Part shown: in pieces, positions 26,695 to 35,916 of the stretch
Numbering within the stretch: the stretch's first letter is position 1
Layout: every line of letters begins with the position of its first letter
NCBI GenBank assembly: GCA_020850995.1
Contig: JADZDP010000105.1
Coordinates: 1-64,000 of the forward strand
DNA from: Deltaproteobacteria bacterium
GTDB lineage: Bacteria; Myxococcota; UBA727; VGSZ01
Length of the DNA: 64,000 bases
Reading direction: 5' to 3'
Notes under the pieces: model-generated
Database searches by the model: none
What the model saw: the letters and a program-made list of their open reading frames with translations, nothing else
Told to the model about the DNA's origin: nothing
Program-made: the position numbers and the translations under genes

Positions 26695-27699
26695 TCAGGT
26701 GCCCATCAGCTTCCGGCCGACGATGCGCTTGAGATCCTGGTGCTCCTGCCCCACGCGCTGCAGCTCTTTTTCGAGCTGCGCGACCCGCTCGGTGAGCCGG
26801 TGGTGCAGCACCGCGAGGTTCTGGAACTCCTGCAGGCCGATGGCCTCGCGCGAGGGCATGGGCGCTTGGCCCTCCTCGGCGTTGGCCACGAGCTGCTGCA
26901 GCTGGTTCTGCAGCGCCGGCGCCGGCTGCACGGGCACGAGCTGCGACAAGGGCGTGCGCGCCGTCGCGGTGCCGCCCGTCGAGGGCGGGCGGGGCAGACC
27001 CTGCGCGGGCGTGGGGGCCGCCGGTCCGGGCACCAGCGAGGGCACGGCCGCGGGCACGCCCGTGGGCCGTGTCGAGGGCGCCACCGAGGGCTTGGTGCCA
27101 GAGATGCCCGCGAGGCCCCCGTCGCGCACGTGCTTGAACACCGTGAGCGTGACGGCCTTGAGCGTCTCCACCACCCCCTGGCCGCGATAGGCGCTGGCGG
27201 TGAACGTGGGCACCTTGCGATCGTTGAGAGCGGAATCGAGGTCGGCGACGTCGAGGATGTCGGGCAGGTCGCGCTTGTTGTACTGGATGACCAGGGGAAT
27301 CGTGTAGTAGTCGATGCCGTTGAGCTTGAGGTTGCGCTTGAGGTCCATCAAGCTGTCTTTGTTCTGGTCGAGCATGTAGCGCTGGCTGTCGGCGACGAAG
27401 ACGACGCCATCGGCGCCTTGCAGCACCATCTTGCGGGTCTCGGCATAGTAGGGCTGGCCAGGCACCGTGAACGAGCGCACCACGAAGTCGAAGCCGGCGA
27501 TCTTGCCGAGCTTCACCGGCAGGAAATCGAAGTAGATGGTGCGGTCGGTCTCGGTGGCGACGCTGACGAGCTCGGTCTTCATTTGCGGCCGCATCAGCTC
27601 GTGAACCTTCTGCAGGTTCGTGGTCTTTCCGCACATGCCGGGGCCGTAGTAGACGATCTTGGCTGTGATCTCCTTGGTAGCCGGACTGAAGTAGACCAC
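26695..27699 (-). CDS. MglA-like small GTPase with long C-terminal extension
   Basis: A 334-residue protein. Residues 1 to about 195 are an MglA-family Ras-like GTPase: P-loop GPGMCGKT (19-26), switch II FTVPGQPYYAE, base-recognition NKRDLPD and TASAYRGQG. MglA controls polarity and motility in Myxococcus. The extra 140 residues are a Pro/Thr-rich linker (about 205-265) and a C-terminal coiled coil (VLHHRLTERVAQLEKELQRV), which could bind a partner or a pole. A GTG at 27699 starts MVYFSPATKEI, matching the family start, with GGAG upstream. A roadblock-like partner is not adjacent. Confidence 0.88.
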   Translation of the reverse strand: MVYFSPATKEITAKIVYYGPGMCGKTTNLQKVHELMRPQMKTELVSVATETDRTIYFDFLPVKLGKIAGFDFVVRSFTVPGQPYYAETRKMVLQGADGVVFVADSQRYMLDQNKDSLMDLKRNLKLNGIDYYTIPLVIQYNKRDLPDILDVADLDSALNDRKVPTFTASAYRGQGVVETLKAVTLTVFKHVRDGGLAGISGTKPSVAPSTRPTGVPAAVPSLVPGPAAPTPAQGLPRPPSTGGTATARTPLSQLVPVQPAPALQNQLQQLVANAEEGQAPMPSREAIGLQEFQNLAVLHHRLTERVAQLEKELQRVGQEHQDLKRIVGRKLMGT

Positions 27700-27851
27700 G
27701 TGCGCGCATCTCCATCGACTCAAGGCGGGGGCTGGCGCGCAGCATACCCGCCAACCGGTCCGCGCATCCACATCCTGACCGCCACCGCGTGGGGCGAATA
27801 GACCGGGGCGCTCGCTCGCTCGTTGGAGCAGGAACTACGGAGGTCCCGCCC

Positions 27852-29009
27852 ATGCGCCGTTCCTTTCCCGCCGCGTTCGCGCTTGTCGCGCTTTGTCTTA
27901 CATCTGCGCCCGCGGCCCTCGCCGAGCAGCGCCAGGACGACCCCATCATCCCGGCGGTGGGCAAAGCTCGGGTGGAGATGGTGTTCGCCCTCGACACCAC
28001 CGGGTCCATGGGCGGGCTCATCGACGGGGCCAAGCGCAAGATCTGGTACATCGCCAACGAGGTCCAGAAGGCCAAGCAGCGCCCCGAGGTCAAGGTTGGC
28101 CTGGTGGCCTACCGTGACCGCGGTGACGCCTACGTGACCCAGGTGCTGCCGCTCACCACCGATCTCGACAAGGTGTACGAGACGCTGATGGCCTTTGGAG
28201 CCGACGGCGGCGGCGACACGCCGGAAGACGTCAACTCGGCGCTCAACGACGCGCTCACCAAGATGCAGTGGTCTGGCGGCAAAGACACGCTCAAGATGAT
28301 CTTCCTGGTCGGCGATGCGCCGCCACAGACCTACAACGACACGCCCTCGTGGAAGCAGACGGCGCAGACCGCGGTGCGCAAGAACATCTACATCAACACC
28401 ATCCAGTGCGGCGGCGATCCGTCCACCACCTCGACGTGGAAGAACATCGCGCATGCCGCCGAGGGTCGCTTCGCGCAGATCGCGCAAGATGGTGGCGTGG
28501 CGGTGGCCGTGGCCACGCCCTTCGACGCCGACCTGGCGCACCTGGCCGGGGAGCTCGACCGCACCTACCTGACCTATGGCGCCGCCCCCGAGCGCAAGGC
28601 CAAGGCCGACACCCGCGCGCGCGCCGGGGCGCTGGCCGCCGCGCCGGCCATGGCGCCGGTGGCCGCCGACCGTGCCGCCGCCAAGGCCAGCGCCACGCGC
28701 AGCGTCGGCGACGACCTGGTGGATCTCGCCGAGGAGAAGGGCGGGGCGGCGGTGGCGCTCGAGAGCGTCAGCGTCGACGCGCTGCCGGACGAGCTGCGTG
28801 GCAAGAACGCCGAGGAGCAGAAGAAGATCATCGACGGCAAGAAGGTCGCGCGTGAGCGCCTGCAAAAGCAGATCGCCGACCTGCAGAAGAAGCGCGAGGC
28901 GCACCTGTCGGCCGCCGCCAAGGCGAAGCCCTCGTCGAAGGACGCCTTCGACGCCGAGGTGGTGGGCGCCATCCACGCCCAGGCCGCCGAGGCCGGACTG
29001 TCGTACTGA
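27852..29009 (+). CDS. Secreted VWA-domain protein
   Basis: A 385-residue protein with a signal peptide ending ALAEQ. A von Willebrand A domain spans about residues 35-230, with the metal-site motif DTTGSMGG, a later Thr site (LTTDLDK) and IFLVGDAPPQ. The sequence MVFALDTTGSMGGLIDGAK resembles other secreted VWA proteins of the phylum. The C-terminal 130 residues are Ala/Lys-rich and form a long charged helix (KKIIDGKKVARERLQKQIAD). GGAGG lies nine bases before the ATG. There is one Cys only. It is probably a periplasmic or extracellular adhesion-type module; the ligand is unknown. Confidence 0.8.
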   Translation: MRRSFPAAFALVALCLTSAPAALAEQRQDDPIIPAVGKARVEMVFALDTTGSMGGLIDGAKRKIWYIANEVQKAKQRPEVKVGLVAYRDRGDAYVTQVLPLTTDLDKVYETLMAFGADGGGDTPEDVNSALNDALTKMQWSGGKDTLKMIFLVGDAPPQTYNDTPSWKQTAQTAVRKNIYINTIQCGGDPSTTSTWKNIAHAAEGRFAQIAQDGGVAVAVATPFDADLAHLAGELDRTYLTYGAAPERKAKADTRARAGALAAAPAMAPVAADRAAAKASATRSVGDDLVDLAEEKGGAAVALESVSVDALPDELRGKNAEEQKKIIDGKKVARERLQKQIADLQKKREAHLSAAAKAKPSSKDAFDAEVVGAIHAQAAEAGLSY

Positions 29010-29090
29010 AGCGACACGATTCCTGCTAGCAGACGCGGGCGCCCGTGGTGGGCGCCCGCGCCGTTCTTTCGGCCGGGGTCGAGGGCCAGC

Positions 29091-29762
29091 GTGCGCTTCA
29101 CCATCGTGTACGAGGACGACGCGCTCATCGCCGTCGACAAGGCCGCGGGCGTGTTGACGGTGCCGACGCCGCGCCGCGAGCGCAACACGCTGGTCGACCT
29201 GGTGTCGGCGCACGTGCGGCGACGCGTGGTCGTGGTGCACCGGCTCGACCGAGACACCTCGGGCGTGCTGGTGTTCGCCAAGGGCGAGGCGTTCGCGCGC
29301 GCGCTGATGGACGCCTGGCATCGGCACAAGGCCGAGCGCCGCTACGACGGCGTGGTACACGGCGCGCCGGCGCGCGACGAGGGTGAAATACGGCAACACC
29401 TGGGGACAGACGCGCGCACCTTGGATCGCCGCGTGGTGCGCGCCGGAGCGGGGGAGCTCGCCGTCACCCGCTTTCGCGTCATCGAGCGCGTGCGCGGCGC
29501 CGCCCTGCTCGACGTGGCGCTCGAGACCGGGCGACGCAACCAGATCCGCGTGGCGCTGGCGTCGCTCGGCCACCCGATCCTGGGCGACCTGCGCTACGCG
29601 CGCGCGTTCCCGCCCCATCCCCTGTGGCCACGCGGCCTCCTCGGCCTGCATGCGCGCACGCTGGCGCTGGCGCACCCGCGCACCGGCGCGCCGCTCCTGC
29701 TGACGGCGCCCACGCCGCCGGCGTTCACGCGCTTCCTCGACGCGGCGCGCGCGCGGCGCTAG
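29091..29762 (+). CDS. RluA-family pseudouridine synthase
   Basis: A 223-residue enzyme that isomerises uridine to pseudouridine in RNA. The catalytic motif HRLDRDTSGVLVFAK holds the essential Asp. Further family blocks are IAVDKAAGVLTVPT, TGRRNQIRVALASLGHPILGDLRYA and LHARTLALAHP. There is no N-terminal S4 domain, so it is closer to the short RluA/TruC type. The RNA target (rRNA or tRNA) cannot be told from sequence. A GTG start is used, and the GH3 gene follows 9 bp downstream, which suggests an operon. Confidence 0.9.
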   Translation: MRFTIVYEDDALIAVDKAAGVLTVPTPRRERNTLVDLVSAHVRRRVVVVHRLDRDTSGVLVFAKGEAFARALMDAWHRHKAERRYDGVVHGAPARDEGEIRQHLGTDARTLDRRVVRAGAGELAVTRFRVIERVRGAALLDVALETGRRNQIRVALASLGHPILGDLRYARAFPPHPLWPRGLLGLHARTLALAHPRTGAPLLLTAPTPPAFTRFLDAARARR

Positions 29763-29771
29763 ACGGTCGCC

Positions 29772-31514
29772 GTGTTGGTGCGGCTCGGTCTCGCGGTGGC
29801 GCGCCACCTCTCCGACGAGAGGTTGGTGGGCCTCGTCGACACCGTGTTCGTGCGCACGCGCCGCGCCTTCGACGACGCCATCGCCGACCCGCGCGCCGCG
29901 CAGCACCACCGCCTGCGCTCGCTGTTGGCGGAGAACGCCGACACCGAGGTTGGCCGGCGCTTTGGCTTCGCGCGCATCACCGACCTCGATGCCTACCGCG
30001 CCGCGGTCCCGATCTGCACGTGGGACGACGTGGCGCCCTGCGTCGAACGCATGATCGCCGGTGAACGCAAGGTGCTGGTGGCCGAGGATCCCTACTTCTA
30101 TGCCACCACATCGGGGACCACGGGGCGGCGCAAGCTGGTGCCGGTCACCGCCCGTTTTGTCGACGAGTGCCGCGTGGCCAACAAGCTCTTGTACCGGGCC
30201 ACGCTCAAGGCCATGCCGCAGCTCCTCAAGGGCAAGCGCCTGGCGCTGCGCTCGCCGCGCACCGAGCCGCTGGGCCGCGGCCTCGAGGCAGGCTCCATCA
30301 CCGTGGCGCTCGGCGGGGGCTTCGAGGACGACGAGGGCCTGTTCGACGCCGTGCCCGTGGACGTGTTCCTCGTGGAGGACTTCGCGGCGCGCTACCTGCT
30401 CGCGCTGCGCTTCGCGCTGCAGGAGCGCGTCACGGTGGCGTCGGCCGTGAACCCGTCGACGCTCGTGTTGTTCGCCCGCACGCTGGCCGATCACGGTGAC
30501 GCGCTAGCGGCGGCGCTCGGGGAGGGCAGCCTGGGCATCGAGGTGGCCGCGCCCGAGCTGCGCGCGCGCCTGGAGGCTCGCGCAAGGCGCGACGCGGACG
30601 CGGCCGCGCGCGTGCGCGCCAGCATCGCGGCGCACGGCAAGGCGCGCATGCGTGACGCCTTCCCGCACCTCGCTGGGCTCGTGTGTTGGAAGGGCGGCAG
30701 CGCGCCCTGGTACCTCGCACAGCTCGCGGCGAGCTACGGCGAGCTGCCGGTGCTCGACTACGGCTACTGCGCCAGCGAGGGGTGCTTCGGCGCCCCACTG
30801 GGCGTCGAGGGCGCGGCCAGCGTGCTCGTACCCCATGGGCACGTCATCGAGCTGGCCCCAGAGGAAGAGCTCGAGGCGGTGCGCGCGGGCCGCCGGTCCA
30901 CCGTGCTGCTCGACGAGGCCGAAGTGGGGCGGCGCTACGGCGTCATCGTGACCACGGGCGCCGGCCTCTACCGTTACGACATGAACGACATCGTCGAGGT
31001 CACCGGCCATGTGGGGAAGGCGCCGCTCGTGGTGTTCCGCCACAAGGCAGGCGCCATGGCCTCGCTGACGGGCGAGAAGGTCGGCGAGGCCCACGTCGTC
31101 GACGCCATGGCCAAGGCGGGCTTTCACGGCGCCGGCTTCTGCGCTGCACCCACGCTCTCATCCGAGGGGGCGCGCTGGATCGTGGCCGTCGACGTCGGCG
31201 AGCTTGCGCCCCCGGACCTCGAGGAGCTGGCGCGTCGCTTTGACGCGGGGCTGCGCGCAGCCAACGAGGAGTACGACACCAAGCGCACGAGCCTGCGCCT
31301 GTTGCCCGCCCGCGCCGTGCTCTTGCCCGCCGGCGCCGTGGTGGCGCACCGCGCGGCGCGCGTGAGCGCGGGCGCTCCCGATGCTCACGTCAAGGTGCCG
31401 CACCTGAGCCCCGACGGGCTGCTCCTGATCACGCTCGGGCTCGAGCGCACGGCGCCCGAGGTGGTGGCCGAGCTCCCCTGCCGCGTGGCCGGCGCGCCCG
31501 AGCGCCGCGCGTGA
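29772..31514 (+). CDS. GH3-family acyl-adenylating protein
   Basis: A 580-residue protein of the GH3 fold. In plants GH3 enzymes activate hormone acids with ATP and join them to amino acids; bacterial members have largely unknown substrates. Visible are the ATP-binding P-loop-like TTSGTTGRRKLVPVT near residue 112, YGYCASEGCFG at the adenylate site, YRYDMNDIVEVTG, and KTSL-like TKRTSLRL near the C-terminus. It is clustered with a pseudouridine synthase and overlaps a HAD hydrolase by four bases. No amino acid ligase pathway is obvious around it. Confidence 0.86.
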   Translation: MLVRLGLAVARHLSDERLVGLVDTVFVRTRRAFDDAIADPRAAQHHRLRSLLAENADTEVGRRFGFARITDLDAYRAAVPICTWDDVAPCVERMIAGERKVLVAEDPYFYATTSGTTGRRKLVPVTARFVDECRVANKLLYRATLKAMPQLLKGKRLALRSPRTEPLGRGLEAGSITVALGGGFEDDEGLFDAVPVDVFLVEDFAARYLLALRFALQERVTVASAVNPSTLVLFARTLADHGDALAAALGEGSLGIEVAAPELRARLEARARRDADAAARVRASIAAHGKARMRDAFPHLAGLVCWKGGSAPWYLAQLAASYGELPVLDYGYCASEGCFGAPLGVEGAASVLVPHGHVIELAPEEELEAVRAGRRSTVLLDEAEVGRRYGVIVTTGAGLYRYDMNDIVEVTGHVGKAPLVVFRHKAGAMASLTGEKVGEAHVVDAMAKAGFHGAGFCAAPTLSSEGARWIVAVDVGELAPPDLEELARRFDAGLRAANEEYDTKRTSLRLLPARAVLLPAGAVVAHRAARVSAGAPDAHVKVPHLSPDGLLLITLGLERTAPEVVAELPCRVAGAPERRA

Positions 31515-32143
31515 TGCCGCGCGCCGTCACCTTCGACCTCGACGGCACGCTCTATGACGCCGCGCGCGCGCGCTGGCCGATCTTATGGGCCGCCTTTCCG
31601 CGCTGGCGCTCGTTGCGCGTCGGTCGAGCGGTGCGCGAGGAGCTGCGGGCGCGCGCCTTCGCGAGCGGCGCCGCCCTGCGCGACGAGGAGGCGCGCCTGG
31701 TGGGCGAGCGGCTCGACGTGGCGCCGGCGCTGGCGCGCGCGCGCCTCGACGCGGTGTTCGACGGCGATGTGGTGCGGGCCCTCAGCCGGGTGGGCCCGCG
31801 CCCCGAAGCGCGCGCCGCGCTCGAGCGGCTTGCTGCGGCCGGCGTCATGCTTGGGGTGGTCTCGGATCGCCGCATCGCCGCCAAGTTGGCGGCGCTGGGT
31901 CTCGACGACCTCCCGTGGCGGGTCACCATCTCGGCCGACGAGTTGGGCGCGCTCAAGCCGGCGCCTGCGCCGTTTCTCGCCGCGTGTGCCGGGCTCGGCG
32001 TGGCGCCGATCGAGGCAGCGCATGTCGGCGATCGCGCGGACACCGATGAAGCAGGCGCGCGCGCCGCAGGCATGCGCGCCCTGGTGCTCGGGCGCGACGG
32101 CGACCTGATGCAGATCTGTACCGCACTCATGGGCGCAGCTTGA
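31511..32143 (+). CDS. HAD-superfamily hydrolase
   Basis: A 210-residue haloacid-dehalogenase-like phosphatase. Motif I is FDLDGTLYD (nucleophile and acid Asp), motif II is VVSDRR, motif III has the Lys of LKPAPAPF, and motif IV is HVGDRADTDEAGA. A helical cap occupies about residues 20-85, so it is a subfamily I type. Several mutases and phosphatases share this pattern, so the substrate is unknown. The GTG (or the ATG at 31514) overlaps the GH3 stop, indicating translational coupling. Confidence 0.88.
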   Translation: MMPRAVTFDLDGTLYDAARARWPILWAAFPRWRSLRVGRAVREELRARAFASGAALRDEEARLVGERLDVAPALARARLDAVFDGDVVRALSRVGPRPEARAALERLAAAGVMLGVVSDRRIAAKLAALGLDDLPWRVTISADELGALKPAPAPFLAACAGLGVAPIEAAHVGDRADTDEAGARAAGMRALVLGRDGDLMQICTALMGAA

Positions 32144-32188
32144 CCAACGGCCGGCAAACGGCGATCAACCGGCGTCGACGGAGCACCG

Positions 32189-33346
32189 ATGAAGTACCGC
32201 CTCTTGTCCCCCGGCCCCACCCCCGTGCCCGAGCGCGTGCTGACCGCGATGGCGAACCCCATCTGGCACCACCGCACGCCGGCCTTCGAGACGACCTTCG
32301 CGCGGTGCCGTGACGGGCTCAAATGGCTGTTTCAGACGCAGCAAGAGGTGCTGACGCTCTCGTGCTCGGGCACCGGCGCCTTCGAGGCCGCCTACTGCTC
32401 GCTGTTCTCGCCGGGCGAGACGGTGTTGTGCGTGGCGGGCGGCAAGTTCGGCGAGCGCTGGGCGAACATGGCCAAAGCCTTGGGCCTGAACGCGGTGGTG
32501 GTGCCCTGCGAGTGGGGCGACGCCGTCGACGTGCAGCGCGTCAAAGACGCGCTCGACCAGCACCCCGACGCCAAGGCAGTGACGGTGTGCGCGTCGGAGA
32601 CGTCCACGGGCGTGCGCCACCCCTACGAGCAGATCGCGAAGCTCGTGAAGGGCAAGGACGACTGCTTGATGATCGTCGACGCCATCACGGCGCTCGGCGT
32701 CTGGGACATCGCGCCCGAGCGCGACGGCATCGACGTGCTTGTCACGGGCTCGCAGAAGGCGCTGATGCTGCCGCCGGGTTTGGCGTTCACGTCGTTGTCC
32801 GACAAGGCGTGGGCCCGCAACGCCAAGGCCAAGCTGCCGCGCTATTACTTTGACCTCGCCAAAGAGAAGAAGAATCAGCTGCAGAACCAAACCGCCTACA
32901 CGCCGGCGGTCTCCCTCGTCGAGGGTCTGCTCGAGAGCCTCAAGCTGATGCACGAGGAGGGGCTGGCCGGCATGTTCGCGCGCCATCAGCGGCTCGCCGC
33001 GGCCACCCGCGCCGGCGCGCAGGCGCTCGGCCTCGCGCTCTTCGCCAAGGCGCCCGCCGACAGCGTCACCAGCGTGTTGCAGCCTGCGTCGATCAAGCCC
33101 GACGCCGTGTACAAGGGCCTGATGAACCGCGCCAACCTCACTATTGCGGGCGGGCAAGACGCGGTGAAGGGCAAGATCTTCCGGGTCGCCCACTTGGGCT
33201 ACTACGACGAGCTCGACATCATCACCGTGCTCGGCGCCATTGAGATTGTGCTGCGCCAAGAGGGCTACACCGCGTTCACGCCCGGCGCGGGCGTGGGTGC
33301 CGCCAGCGAGATCCTGAAGGACGGCTTCGTGGCCAAGAAGGCCTGA
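32189..33346 (+). CDS. Class-V PLP aminotransferase (alanine-glyoxylate/serine type)
   Basis: A 385-residue pyridoxal-phosphate enzyme of the serine-pyruvate/alanine-glyoxylate aminotransferase family. The PLP Lys is in GSQKALMLPPG (about residue 190). LLSPGPTPVPERV at the start and ETSTGVRHP are family marks. It sits 20 bp upstream of serA. In several lineages this class-V type replaces the classical SerC in serine synthesis, so it probably transaminates 3-phosphohydroxypyruvate or a related oxo acid. That role is inferred from the neighbour. Confidence 0.88.
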   Translation: MKYRLLSPGPTPVPERVLTAMANPIWHHRTPAFETTFARCRDGLKWLFQTQQEVLTLSCSGTGAFEAAYCSLFSPGETVLCVAGGKFGERWANMAKALGLNAVVVPCEWGDAVDVQRVKDALDQHPDAKAVTVCASETSTGVRHPYEQIAKLVKGKDDCLMIVDAITALGVWDIAPERDGIDVLVTGSQKALMLPPGLAFTSLSDKAWARNAKAKLPRYYFDLAKEKKNQLQNQTAYTPAVSLVEGLLESLKLMHEEGLAGMFARHQRLAAATRAGAQALGLALFAKAPADSVTSVLQPASIKPDAVYKGLMNRANLTIAGGQDAVKGKIFRVAHLGYYDELDIITVLGAIEIVLRQEGYTAFTPGAGVGAASEILKDGFVAKKA

Positions 33347-33366
33347 ACGCGAACAACGGAACGACC

Positions 33367-34311
33367 ATGTCTCACCACGTCCTCGTCTCCGACAAGCTCG
33401 ACAAGAAGGGCCTGCAGCTCCTGGCCGCCGCCGAGGGCGTCGTGCTCGACAACAAGCCCGGCCTGAAGCCCGAGGAGCAGCAGCAGATCATCGGCCAGTA
33501 CCAGGGCCTCATCGTGCGCTCGGCCACCAAGGTGAACGCCGCGCTGCTCGAGCATGCGAAGCACCTACGTATCGTCATTCGCGCCGGCATCGGCGTCGAC
33601 AACATCGACGTGGCAGCCTGCAAGGCCAAGGGCATCGTGGTGGAGAACACGCCGCGCGGCAACGTGGTGAGCGCGGCCGAACATGCCATCGCGCTCATGC
33701 TGTCGTTGGCGCGCCAGGTCCCCGAGGCCTCGGCGACGACGAAGCGCGGCGTCTGGGAGAAGACCAAGTTCATGGGCACCGAGATCACGGGCAAGACGCT
33801 CGGGATCATCGGCACCGGCAACATCGGCGCCGTCGTGGTCGATCGTGCCATCGGCCTCAAGATGAAGGTCATCGGCTTCGATCCCGTGCTGACGCCCGAG
33901 AAGGCCAAGGCCATGGGCATCGAGCTGGTCGCGCTCAACGAGCTGTTCGCGCGCGCCGACGTCATCACCATGCACGTGCCGCTCCTGCCGTCGACCAAGA
34001 ACATCTTGAACGACGCCGCCTTCGCGCAGATGAAGGCGGGCGTGCTCATCATCAACGCCGCCCGCGGCGGGCTGGTCGACGAGGACGCCCTGTTGCGCGC
34101 CATCGAGGCCGGCAGGGTGCGCGGCGCCGCGCTCGACGTCTTCGCCACCGAGCCGGTGCCGGCCGATCACCCGCTGTTGCGCCGCGAAGAGGTGGTGGTG
34201 ACGCCGCACCTTGGCGCTTCCACCCACGAGGCACAGGTGAACGTCGCCGTGGAGGCTGCGGAGCAGATGATCGCGTTCTTGCGAGACGGTACGCGGATCA
34301 ACGCGCTCTGA
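33367..34311 (+). CDS. serA: D-3-phosphoglycerate dehydrogenase, short type
   Basis: A 314-residue D-2-hydroxyacid dehydrogenase. It should oxidise 3-phosphoglycerate with NAD to 3-phosphohydroxypyruvate, opening serine synthesis. The Rossmann motif GIIGTGNIGAVV, the catalytic Arg of NAARGGLVDEDAL and the catalytic His of TPHLGAST (about residue 281) are present. It lacks the ACT or ASB regulatory domains of longer SerA proteins, so serine feedback of the usual kind is not expected. Pairing with the class-V aminotransferase supports the serine role over other hydroxyacid substrates. Confidence 0.88.
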   Translation: MSHHVLVSDKLDKKGLQLLAAAEGVVLDNKPGLKPEEQQQIIGQYQGLIVRSATKVNAALLEHAKHLRIVIRAGIGVDNIDVAACKAKGIVVENTPRGNVVSAAEHAIALMLSLARQVPEASATTKRGVWEKTKFMGTEITGKTLGIIGTGNIGAVVVDRAIGLKMKVIGFDPVLTPEKAKAMGIELVALNELFARADVITMHVPLLPSTKNILNDAAFAQMKAGVLIINAARGGLVDEDALLRAIEAGRVRGAALDVFATEPVPADHPLLRREEVVVTPHLGASTHEAQVNVAVEAAEQMIAFLRDGTRINAL

Positions 34312-34334
34312 AGGATGAGGATAGAGTAGGGCCC

Positions 34335-35897
34335 GTGCCGTTGCCCCGCCCCCCGCACGAGTTCACCGGTCAACCCGCCACGCAGGTGCAGTCGAGCACC
34401 GGGGGGCTCGATCTCGGCTTCACCGAGCGACGCTGCCAGCTCGTGGTGCTCTCGGGCGTCGACACGGGCAAGGCTGTCGAGGTCAACAAGCCGCAGTTCA
34501 CGGTGGGGAAGGGCGAGGAGTGCGATCTGGTGCTCACCGATCCCACGGTGAGCCGCCAGCACTGCGTGCTCGAACAACAGGGCGGCGCGGTGTTCGTGCG
34601 CGATCTGCAGTCGACCAACGGCACCTGGATCGACCAGTTCCGCATCCGCGAGGCCTACCTGCGTCCGGGCATCGTGCTGCGCGCCGGGCAAGTGCAGCTG
34701 CGCTTCGAGTCGCTGTTCAAGCCGCTCGACGTAGCGCCCTCGCTCGACGAGCGCTTCGGCCATCTCATCGGTCGCTCGATGAAGATGCGCCAGATCTTCA
34801 CCATGCTCGAGCGTGTCGCCAAGACCGACGCCACCGTGGTCATCTTCGGCGAGACCGGCTGCGGCAAGAGCGCGGTGGCGCAGGCCATCCACGACGCGAG
34901 CCCGCGGCGGAGCGGCCCCTTCGTCACCGTGGACTGCGGGGCCATCGCCGAGAACCTGATCGAGAGCGAGCTGTTCGGCCACGAGAAGGGCGCGTTCACC
35001 GGCGCCAGCTCCCTGCGGCGCGGCGCGCTCGAGCGCGCCAACGGCGGCACGCTCTTCATCGACGAGCTCGTCGATCTGCGGCTCGACCTGCAACCGCGCC
35101 TGCTGCGCGTGCTCGAGGAGCGCGAGGTGCGTCGGGTTGGTGGCAACGAGTCCATCAAGCTCGACGTGCGCATCATCGCCGCGTCACGTCATGACCTGTG
35201 GCGCGAGGTAGAGGCCAAGCGCTTCCGCGAGGACCTCTACTTTCGCCTGGCGGTGTTCACGATCCCGTTGCCGCCCTTGCGTGAACGCAAGGAAGACATC
35301 CCCATGCTCGCGCAGGCGTTCGCGCGCTCCATCAAAGACGGCGACAAGCTCTTGTCGCGCTTCACGCCACGCGTGAACGAGCGGCTCATGGCGCACCCCT
35401 TCCCGGGCAACGTGCGCGAGCTACGTAACGTCATCGAGCGCGCCATCTATCTCGACGGCGATCTGGCGGAGATGCTCGGGCCCACCGTGTTCCCCGACGG
35501 GACCAAGCCCATGGTCGCGCTCCCCGTCGAGCCGGCAGCGCACGTGTCGCCGCCGGCGCTGGCCGCCACGCCGATGGCGTCGCCACCCACGCCCGCCCAC
35601 GTGTTCGCGCCCGCGGTGCCGCGCACCAGCCCGGCGACCATGGACGACGGCACCGCGCCCATGCCCGTGGCGGCCGACGGCGCGGTGCCGCTCCGCGCCG
35701 ACTGCACGCTGCCATTCAAGGACGCCAAGGAGAAGCTGCTCGAGACCTTCGAGGCGGAATACTTCCGCCGACTCTTGACGCGCGTGGGGGGCAACGCGTC
35801 GGCGATGGCACGAATCGCCGGCATCGACCGCAAGCACCTCTACACACTAGCGAAGAAGCACAACCTCGATCTCAAGGGCAAGAAGGACGACGAGTAG
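34335..35897 (+). CDS. FHA-domain sigma-54-dependent transcriptional activator
   Basis: A 520-residue regulator. An N-terminal forkhead-associated domain binds phosphothreonine (VGKGEECDLVLTDPTVSRQHC, STNGTWID). The central AAA+ domain has Walker A GETGCGKS and GAFTGA for sigma-54 contact; Walker B reads LFIDELVDL. A Pro/Ala-rich linker leads to a Fis-type helix-turn-helix at the end (NASAMARIAGIDRKHLYTLAKK). This is the enhancer-binding design typical of myxobacteria, where Ser/Thr kinases signal through FHA instead of a receiver domain. A GTG start is used. The target genes are unknown. Confidence 0.92.
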   Translation: MPLPRPPHEFTGQPATQVQSSTGGLDLGFTERRCQLVVLSGVDTGKAVEVNKPQFTVGKGEECDLVLTDPTVSRQHCVLEQQGGAVFVRDLQSTNGTWIDQFRIREAYLRPGIVLRAGQVQLRFESLFKPLDVAPSLDERFGHLIGRSMKMRQIFTMLERVAKTDATVVIFGETGCGKSAVAQAIHDASPRRSGPFVTVDCGAIAENLIESELFGHEKGAFTGASSLRRGALERANGGTLFIDELVDLRLDLQPRLLRVLEEREVRRVGGNESIKLDVRIIAASRHDLWREVEAKRFREDLYFRLAVFTIPLPPLRERKEDIPMLAQAFARSIKDGDKLLSRFTPRVNERLMAHPFPGNVRELRNVIERAIYLDGDLAEMLGPTVFPDGTKPMVALPVEPAAHVSPPALAATPMASPPTPAHVFAPAVPRTSPATMDDGTAPMPVAADGAVPLRADCTLPFKDAKEKLLETFEAEYFRRLLTRVGGNASAMARIAGIDRKHLYTLAKKHNLDLKGKKDDE

Positions 35898-35916
35898 GCT
35901 CTCGTCGACCGAACCC

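Noticed and set aside
29772..31514. GH3 and PaaK-like enzymes as a biosynthetic gene cluster
   Set aside because: They are 30 kb apart and no polyketide, peptide or terpene genes lie between them.
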